Shown: positions 24,386 through 34,207, counted from the stretch's first letter. The stretch: 64,000 bases of DNA from Leifsonia sp. TF02-11 (GCF_017565305.1 NZ_JAGEKP010000003.1:62001-126000), one strand, 5' to 3'. The notes: a model not told the origin generated them from the letters alone. Numbers and translations are program-made.

Positions 24386-25102
24386 ATGAAGCTCCTCGTT
24401 GTCGAAGACGATCCGGACATGGGAGGCCTCGTCGAGCGCGGCCTGGCCGCTGAGGGTTACGACGTCACCCTGGTCACCAACGGCGTCGACGCCCTCATCG
24501 CCCTGCGCGGCGACGCGTACTCCGCCGCCGCGATCGACGTCATGCTGCCCGGCATGAGCGGCTTCGAGCTGTGCCGCCACATCCGCGAGGCCGACAACTC
24601 GATGCCGATCCTCCTGCTCACCGCACGCGACGCGATCGAGGACCGCGTGCACGGCCTCGACTCGGGCGCCGACGACTACCTGACCAAGCCGTTCGCGTTC
24701 GCCGAGCTCGCAGCCCGGGTCCGCGCGCTGCTGCGCCGCGAGCCGAGCGGCATGCGCCCCCAGGTGAGCGTCGGCCGGCTGACGATCGACTCGCACGAGC
24801 ACCAGGCGCTCGTCTCTGGACACGAGATGCCGTTGAGTCGGCGCGAGTTCACGCTGCTTCGACTGTTCGCGACGAATCCCGACAAGACGCTGTCGCGTTC
24901 CGACATCCTCGAGTCGGTGTGGGGCACCACGGACAACATCGGGACCAACGTCATCGACCAGTACGTCTCGTACCTCCGCAAGAAGCTCGACCTCGCCGGC
25001 GCCGGTCTGTCGATCGTGACCGAGCGCGGTCGCGGCTACCGGCTGGACGCGAAGAACGCACTCGACGCGAAGCAGCCGTCGGCGGAGGCTCCGGCGCCGT
25101 GA
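24386..25102 (+). CDS. Response regulator transcription factor, OmpR/PhoB family
   Basis: A 238-residue two-component regulator. Receiver domain: acidic pair EDD (7-9), phosphoacceptor Asp in AIDVMLPG (about 52), LLTARD and the KPF lysine (about 102). The C-terminal winged helix includes LSRREFTLLRLFATNPDKTLSRSDILESVWG and NVIDQYVSYLRKKL. It is translated as an operon with the kinase gene, whose GTG overlaps its TGA. The signal and targets are unknown. The 130 bp upstream show no recognisable operator. Confidence 0.95.
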   Translation: MKLLVVEDDPDMGGLVERGLAAEGYDVTLVTNGVDALIALRGDAYSAAAIDVMLPGMSGFELCRHIREADNSMPILLLTARDAIEDRVHGLDSGADDYLTKPFAFAELAARVRALLRREPSGMRPQVSVGRLTIDSHEHQALVSGHEMPLSRREFTLLRLFATNPDKTLSRSDILESVWGTTDNIGTNVIDQYVSYLRKKLDLAGAGLSIVTERGRGYRLDAKNALDAKQPSAEAPAP

Positions 25103-26532
25103 CCTGGCTGCGGCGCCTGTCGATCACCGCGCGCATCACGATCGGCAGCCTCGTCGTCGCCACCCTCTTCGGCCTCGTCGCCGTCGTCGTGATCCGGGTC
25201 GGAGTGGCCTCCATCCTCCACAACGCCACCAACACCCTGCTGACCAACGATGTGACCGCGCCGGCGGCCTCCGTCGAGGCGAACCCGGCCGGCCCGTTCG
25301 ACCTGCCCGGCGGAGGCCAGGAGCTGGCCGTCGTCGACGCCAACGGCGACATCCTCGCCTCGACCCTCCCCGAGTCGCTGGAGGACCGCATCCCCCGGCT
25401 CCTCGCGCTCGGCTCCTCCCCGTCGACGTTCTCGGTCAACGGCAACACCTACGACGTCCTGGTGCGCACCGTGGCGACGACCGCGGGCGATGTGCACGTG
25501 ATCGCGGCCCGCAACGACGAGACGACGTCCCTCATCCTCGACCGCCTGACACTTGCCCTGTTGGTGGGTGCGCTGGTCCTGATCCTCGGCTTCGGCGCTG
25601 CGTCGTGGTTGCTGGCGCGCACGGCGTTGCGCCCGGTGAGCCGGATGCGCGAGCAGGCCGACCGCATCGCGGGCGGCGAGAGCACCGGTTCGGGCGACGA
25701 TCCGGAGGGGCTGCTGACGGTCGGCCCCGCCCAAGACGAGCTCTCCGAGCTGGCGACGACCCTGAACGACCTGATCAGGAGGCTGCGCGCCTCGGCGGAT
25801 CGGGAGCGCCAGATGGTGTCCGACGCCAGCCACGAGCTGCGCACGCCGCTGGCGGTGCTGCGCGGGCAGCTCGAGCTCGCCGAACTCGACGCGGGAGATG
25901 CGGACGCGCTCCTCGACGACATCCGCTCGTCGCATTCCACGGCTCTGCGGCTCGGCCAGTTGGCCAACAACCTTCTGGAGCTGTCCCGCATCGAGGCCGG
26001 CCCGTCGAGCGGTCGCATCGACTGGCGCACGCTCGTCGACGAGCTCACCGACGCCATCGACCGTGCCCGCCTACTGGTAAGCAGCGACGAGGACGCCCGC
26101 CCGATCTCGGTGGACTTCGACTACGACCCCAAACGCCGTCCGGACCCGGCGTCCCGGGTCGCTCTCTCGCCGACGGACTTCGGGCGCATCCTGGACAACC
26201 TCTTGGGCAACGCCATCACCGCGATCCGCACCAAGAAGGCGGGAGCGGGCCCAGAGGACGTGGTGAGCGCGACCCTGAACGTCGAGACGCGCTCGGTGGT
26301 GTTGACGGTGCACGACTCGGGTCCGGGGATGCCGGAGGACTTCATCCCGGTCGCGCTGGACCGGTTCACGCGCGCCGACGGCGCCCGCACCTCGACGTCG
26401 GGAGGCGGAGGCGGACTCGGGCTGGCGATCGTCGCAGCGCTGGCCGGCGCCGCGGGAGGCTCGGTGCAGCTCGCGAACGCACCGAGCGGCGGCCTCGTGG
26501 TCACCGTGCGGTTGCCGCTGGTGCGCGTGTAG
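25099..26532 (+). CDS. Sensor histidine kinase
   Basis: A 477-residue membrane kinase starting at GTG 25099, overlapping the regulator stop (GTGA). It has two membrane helices (residues about 12-35 and 150-172) enclosing an extracytoplasmic domain of about 110 residues, then a HAMP linker (RTALRPVSRMREQADRIAGGE), the H-box SDASHELRTPLAVLRGQLELAE, an N-box (RILDNLLGNAITA) and G-boxes (DSGPGMPEDF, GGGGGLGLAIVAALA). It autophosphorylates on the H-box histidine and passes the phosphate to the cognate regulator. The ligand is unknown. Confidence 0.95.
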   Translation: MTWLRRLSITARITIGSLVVATLFGLVAVVVIRVGVASILHNATNTLLTNDVTAPAASVEANPAGPFDLPGGGQELAVVDANGDILASTLPESLEDRIPRLLALGSSPSTFSVNGNTYDVLVRTVATTAGDVHVIAARNDETTSLILDRLTLALLVGALVLILGFGAASWLLARTALRPVSRMREQADRIAGGESTGSGDDPEGLLTVGPAQDELSELATTLNDLIRRLRASADRERQMVSDASHELRTPLAVLRGQLELAELDAGDADALLDDIRSSHSTALRLGQLANNLLELSRIEAGPSSGRIDWRTLVDELTDAIDRARLLVSSDEDARPISVDFDYDPKRRPDPASRVALSPTDFGRILDNLLGNAITAIRTKKAGAGPEDVVSATLNVETRSVVLTVHDSGPGMPEDFIPVALDRFTRADGARTSTSGGGGGLGLAIVAALAGAAGGSVQLANAPSGGLVVTVRLPLVRV

Positions 26533-26539
26533 AGCCTGT

Positions 26540-27391
26540 TCAGTGCCCGGTGCGGTCGGAGTCGACGCCCGCGTCGGGGCCCTGGTCGAGCCCGTCGAGC
26601 ACAGCGAGGTCGTCGGTGTCGAGTTCGAAGTCGAAGACCGCGAGGTTCTCGGCCATCCGCTGCGGGTTGCGCGACTTGGGGATCGCGACGAGCCCGTTCT
26701 GCACGTGCCAGCGCAGCACGATCTGGCCGGGGGTGCGACCGTGCTTGTCGGCGACCGCTGCAAGCGCGGGCGACGCGAGCAGGTCGCCGGAGCCGCCGAT
26801 GGGGCTCCACGATTCGGTCACGATCCCGTGCTCGACGCCGTAGGCGCGCTGTTCGAGCCGCGGGATGGCGGGGCTGAGCTCGATCTGGTTGACCGCCGGC
26901 GTCACTCCCGTCTCGGCGATGAGCCTGTCGATGTGCGCCGGCTTGAAGTTGGAGACTCCGATGGCCCGTGCTTTGCCGCTCTGCTGCAGTGCGATGAAGG
27001 TCTGCCAGGTGGAGACGTACTGGTCGCGCGCGGGCAGCGGCCAGTGGATGAGCAGCAGGTCGACGTAGTCGAGTCCGAGCCGCTGCAGGCTGGCGTCGAG
27101 TCCGGCGACCGCACGGTCGTCGCCCTGGTAGCCGCCGTCCAGCTTGGTGGTCACGAACCAGTCGTCGCGTGGGAGTCCGCTGGCCCGGATCCCGCGACCG
27201 ACGCCGGTCTCGTTGCCGTACTTGGCCGCCGTGTCGACGTGCCGGTAGCCGACCTCGGCCGCCGCGACGATCGCACGCTCGACCTCCGCGTCGTCGAGCG
27301 GCCAGGTGCCGAGACCGAGCTGGGGGATGCTGGTTCCGGAGTTCAGCGCGATCGCGGGCACGGCCGTGGAGAGGGACGGATTCTCGGTCAT
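26540..27391 (-). CDS. Aldo/keto reductase, 2,5-diketo-D-gluconate reductase-like
   Basis: A 283-residue AKR5-like enzyme: GTSIPQLGLGTWPLDD, YRHVDTAAKYGNE (Asp, Tyr), VTTKLDGG (Lys), LLLIHWPLP (His), IGVSNFKPAHIDRL and the NADPH-binding IPKSRNPQRMAENLAVFDFEL. All four catalytic residues are present. The family reduces a range of ketones and aldehydes with NADPH; the physiological substrate is not known. ATG 27391 is chosen; upstream in-frame sequence is non-homologous. Convergent with the histidine kinase (7 bp between stops). Confidence 0.9.
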   Translation of the reverse strand: MTENPSLSTAVPAIALNSGTSIPQLGLGTWPLDDAEVERAIVAAAEVGYRHVDTAAKYGNETGVGRGIRASGLPRDDWFVTTKLDGGYQGDDRAVAGLDASLQRLGLDYVDLLLIHWPLPARDQYVSTWQTFIALQQSGKARAIGVSNFKPAHIDRLIAETGVTPAVNQIELSPAIPRLEQRAYGVEHGIVTESWSPIGGSGDLLASPALAAVADKHGRTPGQIVLRWHVQNGLVAIPKSRNPQRMAENLAVFDFELDTDDLAVLDGLDQGPDAGVDSDRTGH

Positions 27392-27440
27392 GCGTCTCAG
27401 CGTACGCCCGGGTAAGGTGGCGCTCGTCGGAAGGAGCGTC

Positions 27441-27686
27441 ATGACCGTCATCCCACCCGTCCCGTCCGATCCGGACGACGTCGCCCTCGCGGTGGAGGCC
27501 GCGATCGAGGCCGAGGACCTCGCAGCGCTGCGGCGCCTCGCGGACGCCGGCAGCTCCGACGCCGAGGACGCCCTCGTCGAGCTCGCGGCCGAGCGCGGCG
27601 ACCTCGATGAGCTACGTCGCCTCGCGGCAGCGGGCAACACCGATGCCGCCGACGAGCTCCTCGAACTGGAGGAGGAAGAGGAGTAG
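27441..27686 (+). CDS. Small acidic helical-repeat protein
   Basis: An 81-residue, highly acidic protein (ends ELEEEEE). Two imperfect repeats, LAALRRLADAGSSDAEDALVELA and LDELRRLAAAGNTDAADELLELE, resemble Sel1/TPR- or ankyrin-like helical pairs. ATG 27441 follows AAGGAG with good spacing, which supports expression. Function unknown; it might be a protein-binding or anti-regulator peptide. It stands between the aldo-keto reductase (divergent) and putA (convergent). Confidence 0.7.
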   Translation: MTVIPPVPSDPDDVALAVEAAIEAEDLAALRRLADAGSSDAEDALVELAAERGDLDELRRLAAAGNTDAADELLELEEEEE

Positions 27687-27707
27687 ACCGCTACCGGCGG
27701 CGAGTCT

Positions 27708-30700
27708 TCAGATCACCCCCTCGGACAGCCGCGTCGGGTTGCCGAAGCGGTGGTTGGTGATCGAGATCGCCTGCTCGTGCACGAACGGCAACACCTCGAC
27801 GCGACCGGAGGGGGTCACGGCGCCGCTGTAGACCGCGACATCGGGGCTTCCGCCGAGCGCGGCGGCCAGTGCGGCGGGGTCGCCGCCGATGAGTCGGATG
27901 CGGTGGGCGCTGATGCGGCGTCCCCGCACGCGGGAGAGCCAGTGCGCGTCGGTCTCGACGACGACCTCCACGTCTCTGGCCTTGAGCACCTGTTGCGTCG
28001 CGCGCGGGAGCGTGATGCTGGTGCTCACGGTGAACGGAGAGCGGGCGACGGTCGCCGCAGCGAGCACCCGCAGCAGCTCAGGCAGTCCGCTGCCCTCCGA
28101 CAGCCGGATCGCCACGGGGACGGGCCGGTACCGGAAGATGTTGCGCTCGACCCCGAGTCCCGAGACGTCTTTCGCCTGGTGGTACTCGGTCGCGACGGCG
28201 ATCGCATCGCTGAGGGCGGACCGGCGCACGAGGTCGAAGGCCGGGTAGTCCATGGCGGACTGCCCCGATTCGATGAGGTCCGTCACGCGCGGTTCGAGAC
28301 CGCGCAGGTGCAGGCTGGAACTCGAGGCACCCGTCTCCGCCTCCCACGAGCCCAGCCCGATCAGATAGTTGGGTCCGCCGGCCTTGGCGCCAGCCCCGAC
28401 AGAGGACCGTTTCCAGCCGCCGAACGGTTGACGACGCACGATGGCGCCGGTGATGCCGCGGTTCACGTAGAGGTTTCCGGCTTCGACGGTGTCCAGCCAC
28501 AGCGCCAGCTCTTCCGAGTCGAGGGAGTGCAGCCCCGCTGTGAGGCCGTACTCGATCGCGTTCTGGTACCGGATCGCGTCGTCGAGCGTGCGTGCCGTCA
28601 TGATGCCGAGCACCGGACCGAAGAACTCGGTGAGGTGGAAGTACGATCCCGGCTGCACGCCCGTGCGGATGCCCGGCGACCAGAGCCGGCCGCTGTCGTC
28701 GAGCTGTTGGGGACGGACGAGCCACTCTTCGTCGGCACCCAGTGTGGTGAGCGCGTGCAGGAGCTTGCCCGAGGCCGGCTCGATCAGAGGACCCATCTGG
28801 GTGACCGGGTCGCTCGGGTAGCCGACCCGAAGGCTCTTCGTCGCATCGACGAGCTGATTGCGGAATCGCTCGGACCGGGCGACCGATCCGACGAGGATGA
28901 CCAGGCTCGCCGCGGAGCACTTCTGGCCGGCGTGGCCGAAGGCGCTCTTCACGATGTCGGCGACCGCGAGGTCGCAGTCCGCGCTCGGTGTGACGATGAT
29001 GGCGTTCTTGCCGCTGGTCTCCGCGAGCAGGGGGAGGTCGGGCCGCCACGAGCGGAACAGCCTGGCCGTCTCGTACGAGCCGGTGAGGATGACCCGGTCG
29101 ACGCGCGGGTCGGAGACCAATTGCTGCCCGAGTTCGTTCTCTGCGACGTCGATGAGCGCCAGGAGCTCTTGCGGGACCCCCGCCTCCCACAGGGCTTCGA
29201 CCATGACCGCTGCCGCGCGCCGCGCCTGCGGCGCCGGCTTGATGATCACTCCGCTGCCCGCGGCGAGCGCCGCAAGCACTCCCCCGGCCGGGATCGCGAC
29301 GGGGAAGTTCCAGGGAGGCGTGATGACGGTCAGCGACGACGGGACGAACCTGGCGCCCTGCACGACGTCGAGCTCACGAGCGAGCGACGCGTAGTAGTGG
29401 GCGAAGTCGACCGCCTCGCTCACCTCGGGGTCCGCTTCTGCGATGGTCTTGCCCGTCTCCGCCGCCATCACCTCGATGAGTCGGTCGCGGTTGGCTTCGA
29501 GGGCGTGGCCGGCCCGGTCGAGCAGCGCGGCGCGTTCTGCGCCGCTGCGTGCACCCCACGCGTGCCCCGAGGTGCGCACCGCGGCGATGATGCGATCGAG
29601 GTGCCCGGCGTCGACGACCTGGGCGTCCGCGATGGTCTTCGCTCCCAGCTCGCTCGCCACCGATCGCGCCAGGATTCGGCGGCCCCACGCACGGTTCGCG
29701 GCAAGGGACGGGTCGGTGTCAGCCGTGTTGTGGAACCCCGTCGCCGTCCCGTTCGGTACGGCAGGGCCGACCGAACCCGCCGAACCAGCCAGTGCAGCCG
29801 GCCCACCGGGCACCGCTGCCGTCGTCGGCGGCTCGAGCAGTCCGCCTCCCGATCCGCGACTGAGCCCGAGCACCACACTCGTCAGCCCCTCGGGCGCCGG
29901 TTCGGCTTCGACGGCGGGCGGCCGCAAGAACGACTCCGCGGTCTCCTGCTCCCACTCCCGTGTTCGGTCCTGTCTGCGGTTGGGCAGGGGCGCGGCGCCG
30001 TACGGCAACGGGTCCGCCTCGAGGTCGGCGACCGAGGCGAGGAACCGGTCCCGCTCCCGATCGAACAGCGCGGGGTCTGAGTCGAGCTCGAACACCGCCG
30101 ACATGAAGTTCTCGTGGCTGGCGTTCTCTTCGAGACGGCGGATGAGGTACGAGATCGCGACGTCGAACTCGCCGGGGTCGACGACGGGTGTGTAGAGCAG
30201 GAGCCGGCCGACGGTACGCTTGACGGCCTCAGCCTGGGCGGTCGCCATGCCGAGCAGCATCTCGAAGTCGATGCGATCGGCCACCCCGCGGCGGGACGCG
30301 AGCAGCCACGCGTAGGCGACGTCGAACAGGTTGTGCCCGGCGACCCCGATCTTCACGGCGCCGGTGTGTTCGGGAGTGAGCGCCCAGTCGAGCACGCGCT
30401 TGTAGTTGGCGTCGGTCTGCTGCTTGCTGCCGTAGGTGGCGAGCGGCCAGTCGTGTACTGCCGCGTCTACGCGCTCCATCGCGAGATTGGCACCCTTGAC
30501 GACCCGCACCTTGATGGCGGCTCCGCCCTGGATGCGGCGCTGCGTCGCCCACTCCGTCAACCGTTGGAGCGCGTCGAGCGCGTCGGGCAGGTACGCCTGC
30601 AGCACGATTCCGGCCTCCAGGCCGAGCAGCTGCGGGCGGCTGAGAATGCGTTCGAAGACCGCGATCGTGAGGTCGAGGTCGCGGTACTCCTCCATGTCGA

Positions 30701-31418
30701 GGTTGATGAACTTCGGCGCAGGTGACGACGCCGCGAGCTCGTAGAGCGGAACGAGTCGTTCGACGACCCGGTCGACGGTCTCGTCGAACGACCACATCGA
30801 AAGCTGCGATGCGATCGAGGAGACCTTGATGGAGACGTAGTCGACATCATCTCTGGCGAGGAGTGCGCGCGTGCCGTCGAGGCGTCGCGCCGCCTCCGTC
30901 TCGCCGAGCACGGCCTCCCCGAGCAGGTTGAGGTTGAGCCGTGCGCCGTGACCGGCGGGATCGCGCGGGGCGCGCAAGTGGGCGATGGCCGGGCCGAGCT
31001 TCTCCGGCGTGGCGTCGACCACGAGGTGGCCGACCATGCTGCGCAGCACGCGCCGGGCGATCGGGATGACGACCCACGGGAGGACGGGACCGAAAACGCC
31101 GCCGAGCCAGATCGCCGCGCGCATATACCACGGCAGGAACCGCGGGATCTTCTTGGCGACGCGCTGGAGGTTGTATCCGGCCACGAAGAGGTCCTGCGGG
31201 CGAGCGACGCCGTCGACGAACCCCACAGCGAAGTCGAGCCCGTCGGGGTCGCGGAGCACGCCGGCGAGGCGTTCGGCGGCAGGGTCGCGAGGCGCTTCCG
31301 CGCCTGAACCGCTCCCGGTGCCGCTCCCGCTCTCGGCCAGCCAGCGCCGAACGAGCTCGACCGCCTCCTGGGCCAGCACCGCGGGCCGCACCTCGTCCGT
31401 GTGTTCAACCATGTCCAC
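27708..31418 (-). CDS. putA: Bifunctional proline dehydrogenase / L-glutamate gamma-semialdehyde dehydrogenase
   Basis: A 1236-residue PutA without DNA-binding domain. The N-terminal proline dehydrogenase barrel includes YVSIKVSSI, VRVVKGANLAMERVDA and the FAD-binding ISYLIRRLEENA; the C-terminal aldehyde dehydrogenase has ITPPWNFPVAIPAG, LLAETSGKNA (general base Glu) and GHAGQKCSAAS (nucleophile Cys). A linker of about 100 residues rich in Pro, Gly and Ala separates them. It oxidises proline to glutamate and also consumes the semialdehyde made by RocD. GTG 31418 has GAGGA eight bases upstream; ATG 31412 is the alternative. Divergent from a LysR regulator. Confidence 0.95.
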   Translation of the reverse strand: MDMVEHTDEVRPAVLAQEAVELVRRWLAESGSGTGSGSGAEAPRDPAAERLAGVLRDPDGLDFAVGFVDGVARPQDLFVAGYNLQRVAKKIPRFLPWYMRAAIWLGGVFGPVLPWVVIPIARRVLRSMVGHLVVDATPEKLGPAIAHLRAPRDPAGHGARLNLNLLGEAVLGETEAARRLDGTRALLARDDVDYVSIKVSSIASQLSMWSFDETVDRVVERLVPLYELAASSPAPKFINLDMEEYRDLDLTIAVFERILSRPQLLGLEAGIVLQAYLPDALDALQRLTEWATQRRIQGGAAIKVRVVKGANLAMERVDAAVHDWPLATYGSKQQTDANYKRVLDWALTPEHTGAVKIGVAGHNLFDVAYAWLLASRRGVADRIDFEMLLGMATAQAEAVKRTVGRLLLYTPVVDPGEFDVAISYLIRRLEENASHENFMSAVFELDSDPALFDRERDRFLASVADLEADPLPYGAAPLPNRRQDRTREWEQETAESFLRPPAVEAEPAPEGLTSVVLGLSRGSGGGLLEPPTTAAVPGGPAALAGSAGSVGPAVPNGTATGFHNTADTDPSLAANRAWGRRILARSVASELGAKTIADAQVVDAGHLDRIIAAVRTSGHAWGARSGAERAALLDRAGHALEANRDRLIEVMAAETGKTIAEADPEVSEAVDFAHYYASLARELDVVQGARFVPSSLTVITPPWNFPVAIPAGGVLAALAAGSGVIIKPAPQARRAAAVMVEALWEAGVPQELLALIDVAENELGQQLVSDPRVDRVILTGSYETARLFRSWRPDLPLLAETSGKNAIIVTPSADCDLAVADIVKSAFGHAGQKCSAASLVILVGSVARSERFRNQLVDATKSLRVGYPSDPVTQMGPLIEPASGKLLHALTTLGADEEWLVRPQQLDDSGRLWSPGIRTGVQPGSYFHLTEFFGPVLGIMTARTLDDAIRYQNAIEYGLTAGLHSLDSEELALWLDTVEAGNLYVNRGITGAIVRRQPFGGWKRSSVGAGAKAGGPNYLIGLGSWEAETGASSSSLHLRGLEPRVTDLIESGQSAMDYPAFDLVRRSALSDAIAVATEYHQAKDVSGLGVERNIFRYRPVPVAIRLSEGSGLPELLRVLAAATVARSPFTVSTSITLPRATQQVLKARDVEVVVETDAHWLSRVRGRRISAHRIRLIGGDPAALAAALGGSPDVAVYSGAVTPSGRVEVLPFVHEQAISITNHRFGNPTRLSEGVI

Positions 31419-31541
31419 GACTGTATTCCTCGCTCCTGGGGCGACGCGGGACCACTCCCGATCGGTGGAGAAGTCACAGCCGACGACGCCTGTGGAAACA
31501 TTCTCGACGAGCGCTACTATCAGCAAAAGCGAACGTTTCCG

Positions 31542-31555
31542 AACGATATCGTTCA
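31542..31555. promoter_or_regulatory. Palindrome in the putA/lysR divergent promoter region
   Basis: GAACGATATCGTTC is a perfect 14-bp palindrome 10 bp upstream of the LysR start codon, with a related half-site GAACGTTTC at 31532. It is a candidate recognition site for the adjacent LysR regulator. Confidence 0.5.
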
Positions 31556-31565
31556 TCCAAGTCGA

Positions 31566-32501
31566 ATGGTTGAGATGCTCGACATCCGCAAGCTCCGCCT
31601 GTTGCACGAACTGAGGATCCGTGGCACGGTCACAGCGGTCGCCGCGGCCCTCTCGTACAGCCCGTCGTCCGTCTCGCAGCAGCTCGCCGCGCTCGAGCGC
31701 GAGACCGGCGCCGTCCTCCTGGTCAAGTCGGGTCGTCGGCTCCAGTTCACCCCGCAGGGCGAGCTGCTCGCCCTGCGGGCCGCCGAGCTCCTGGATGCCC
31801 TCGATGCCGCCGAGTCCGCCGTCTCGGAGTCCGCCGTCGCCGGTTCCGGTGCCACCGTCTCCGGCGTCGTCCGGGTCGCGGTGTTCCAGTCCGCTGCCCA
31901 CGCGATCCTGCCCGCCGCCATCGACACGCTCGCCCGTGACTACCCGGCGCTCCGGGTGGAGGTCACCGAGCGTGAGCCGGAGCAGGGCCTCTTCGAAGTG
32001 TCCGCGCGCGACTTCGACCTGGCGGTCGCCGAGCAGTACCCGGGCAGCACCCGGCCCCTGCGCTCCGAACTCGACCGGGCGGAGCTCGCCGCCGACAGCA
32101 TCCACCTGGCGGTCTCCGCCGACGCGAACGCCCGCATCCGCGCTGCCGACCTGTCGAGCGCAGCCGACGCCCCCTGGGTGCTCGAACCCGTCGGCACGGT
32201 GTCGCGCACCTGGGCCGTCCAGGTCTGCCGCACCGCAGGATTCGAGCCGGATGTGCGTTTCGAGACCGCCGATCTGGTCACCCACATCCGGCTCATCGCG
32301 TCGGGCAACGCCGTCGGGCTGCTCCCCGGTCTCGTCTGGGCCGGAGGTCGCCCCGAGGTCGACCTCCTCCCGCTTCCCGGTGCCCCGCGCCGCACGATCT
32401 TCACGTCCGCACGCCGCGCGGCAGCGACCAGCCCCGGAGTCGTCGCCGTGCGCGCAGCACTGGCCGCGGCGGTTCCCGCCGACCACACGCGGCAGCCCTG
32501 A
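31566..32501 (+). CDS. LysR family transcriptional regulator (putative putA regulator)
   Basis: A 311-residue LTTR: MLDIRKLRLLHELRIRGTVTAVAAALSYSPSSVSQQLAALERETGAVLL forms the winged helix-turn-helix, followed by an effector-binding domain (VVRVAVFQSAAHAILPAAIDTLARDYPALRVEV). The subgroup (LDIRKLRLLxEL) is common in actinobacteria. ATG 31566 and 31575 are both possible; no clear ribosome site separates them. Transcribed divergently from putA, so it probably responds to proline or a degradation product; this is inferred from position. Confidence 0.92.
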   Translation: MVEMLDIRKLRLLHELRIRGTVTAVAAALSYSPSSVSQQLAALERETGAVLLVKSGRRLQFTPQGELLALRAAELLDALDAAESAVSESAVAGSGATVSGVVRVAVFQSAAHAILPAAIDTLARDYPALRVEVTEREPEQGLFEVSARDFDLAVAEQYPGSTRPLRSELDRAELAADSIHLAVSADANARIRAADLSSAADAPWVLEPVGTVSRTWAVQVCRTAGFEPDVRFETADLVTHIRLIASGNAVGLLPGLVWAGGRPEVDLLPLPGAPRRTIFTSARRAAATSPGVVAVRAALAAAVPADHTRQP

Positions 32502-32511
32502 GCACGTACCG

Positions 32512-32517
32512 TAGGCT
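32512..32517 (+). promoter_or_regulatory. -10 box for the CrtI-like gene
   Basis: TAGGCT ends seven bases before ATG 32525, a leaderless layout. Confidence 0.45.
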
Positions 32518-32524
32518 CTGACGC

Positions 32525-34111
32525 ATGACCGACCCCGCAGCCTCCCCCGCCGCGTCCCACGATGTCGTGATCGTCGGCGGCGGGCACAACGGCCTCACCG
32601 CCGCCGCCTATCTCGCCAAAGCCGGTCGCAGCGTCATCCTGCTCGAGCGCCTCGACGACGTCGGCGGAGCGGCGGTCAGCGCCCAGGCGTTCCCCGGCGT
32701 CGAGGCGCGGCTCTCGCGCTACTCGTACCTGGTCAGCCTCCTCCCGCAGCGGATCATCGACGACCTCGGACTCGACATCCGGTTGGCCCGGCGGCGCTAC
32801 TCGTCGTACACCCCGGTCCCCGGCGACCCGGAGGGTGCGGGACTCCTGATCGACAACACCGACGCCGAGGCGACGGCCGCCTCTTTCGCCCGCATCGGGG
32901 CGGCCGGTGACGCCGAGGCGTTCACCCGCTTCTACGAGTCGACCGGCGCCGTCGCCCGCGCGCTCTGGCCGACGGTCACCGAGCCCCTGCTCACGCGCAC
33001 GGAGGCCAAGGCCCTCGTCGGCGACGACGAGCTGTGGGACGCGCTCATCGAGCGCCCGATCGGCGGCTTCATCGAGTCGCGCCTCAGCAACGACCTCGTG
33101 CGCGGTGTCGCGGCGACCGACGCCCTCATCGGCACGTTCGCCAGCGTCTCCGACCCCGACCTCGCCCAGAACCGCTGCTTCCTCTACCACGTCATCGGCC
33201 AGGGCACGGGCGAGTGGGACGTCCCGGTGGGCGGCATGGGCTCGGTCACCGGTGAGCTCGCCCGCGTCGCCCGCGAGGCCGGCGCCCGCATCGTCACCGG
33301 CGCGGAGGTCACGTCGATCCGCCCCGACGGCTCGGTGTCGTACACCCGCAACGGCCATGAGCGCCGAGTGGAGGGCCGGCACGTCCTCGTCAACGTCGCG
33401 CCCGACGTCCTCGACACTCTGCTGGGCGAGCCCGCCGATCCGCCGCGGCCGCGCGCGGAGGGCGCTCAGGTCAAGGTCAACCTGCTCCTGAAGCGCTTGC
33501 CGCGCCTGCGCGACGACTCGGTCGACCCGGCCGCCGCGTTCGGCGGGACGTTCCACATCAACGAGACCTACACGCAGCTGGAGGCCGCCCACGACGGCAT
33601 GCTGCGCGGAGTGATGCCCGAGCTCCTGCCGTGCGAGATCTACTGCCACACGCTCGCCGACCCCAGCATCCTCGATCCCGATCTCGCCGAGAGCGGCGCC
33701 CAGACCATCACCGTCTTCGGCCTGCACACCCCCGATCGCTGGCTGACCGACGACAACAACGACGCGACGAGGCGGCGCCTGCAGGGCGCCGTGCTCGCCT
33801 CGCTGAACTCGGTGCTCGCGGAGCCGGTGGAGAGCCTGTTGCTCACCGACGGCGAAGGCAACCCCTGCATCGAGACGAAGACCACCCGCGACCTCGAGCA
33901 CGCACTGAACATGCCGGGAGGCAACATCTTCCACGGCCCGCTCTCCTGGCCGTTCGCCGAAGACGACGACGCCCTCGGCACACCGGCCGAGCGGTGGGGC
34001 GTGGCCACGCGCCACGAGCGCATCCTGCTGTGCGGCTCGGGCGCCCGGCGCGGCGGCGCAGTGAGTGGGCTCGGCGGCCACAACGCCGCGATGGCTGTCT
34101 TGGAGGAGTGA
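32525..34111 (+). CDS. Phytoene desaturase-like NAD(P)/FAD-dependent oxidoreductase (PYROXD2-like)
   Basis: A 528-residue flavoprotein. The N-terminal Rossmann motif is DVVIVGGGHNGLTAAAYLAKAG (13-34) followed by LLERLDDVGGAA, and the C-terminal FAD motif is LLCGSGARRGGAVSGLGGHNAAMAVLE. The middle (GQGTGEWDVPVGGMGSVTGEL) resembles the PYROXD2/carotenoid-desaturase-like group. No other carotenoid genes are near, so a desaturase role in pigment synthesis is doubtful. The reaction is unknown. It lies 23 bp after the LysR gene but carries its own TAGGCT box. Confidence 0.88.
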   Translation: MTDPAASPAASHDVVIVGGGHNGLTAAAYLAKAGRSVILLERLDDVGGAAVSAQAFPGVEARLSRYSYLVSLLPQRIIDDLGLDIRLARRRYSSYTPVPGDPEGAGLLIDNTDAEATAASFARIGAAGDAEAFTRFYESTGAVARALWPTVTEPLLTRTEAKALVGDDELWDALIERPIGGFIESRLSNDLVRGVAATDALIGTFASVSDPDLAQNRCFLYHVIGQGTGEWDVPVGGMGSVTGELARVAREAGARIVTGAEVTSIRPDGSVSYTRNGHERRVEGRHVLVNVAPDVLDTLLGEPADPPRPRAEGAQVKVNLLLKRLPRLRDDSVDPAAAFGGTFHINETYTQLEAAHDGMLRGVMPELLPCEIYCHTLADPSILDPDLAESGAQTITVFGLHTPDRWLTDDNNDATRRRLQGAVLASLNSVLAEPVESLLLTDGEGNPCIETKTTRDLEHALNMPGGNIFHGPLSWPFAEDDDALGTPAERWGVATRHERILLCGSGARRGGAVSGLGGHNAAMAVLEE

Positions 34112-34207
34112 GAGGACTCGCACGCGACACCCAGGGATGGCCCACTGCCTTTATCGAACGCGTGTGACTATGGTGAGCAACAGGAGGGGCTCTTCAGGGA
34201 GGTCACC

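Noticed and set aside
32525-34111. CrtI-like gene as a carotenoid desaturase
   Set aside because: No crtB, crtE or cyclase nearby, and the central region fits the PYROXD2-like group better.
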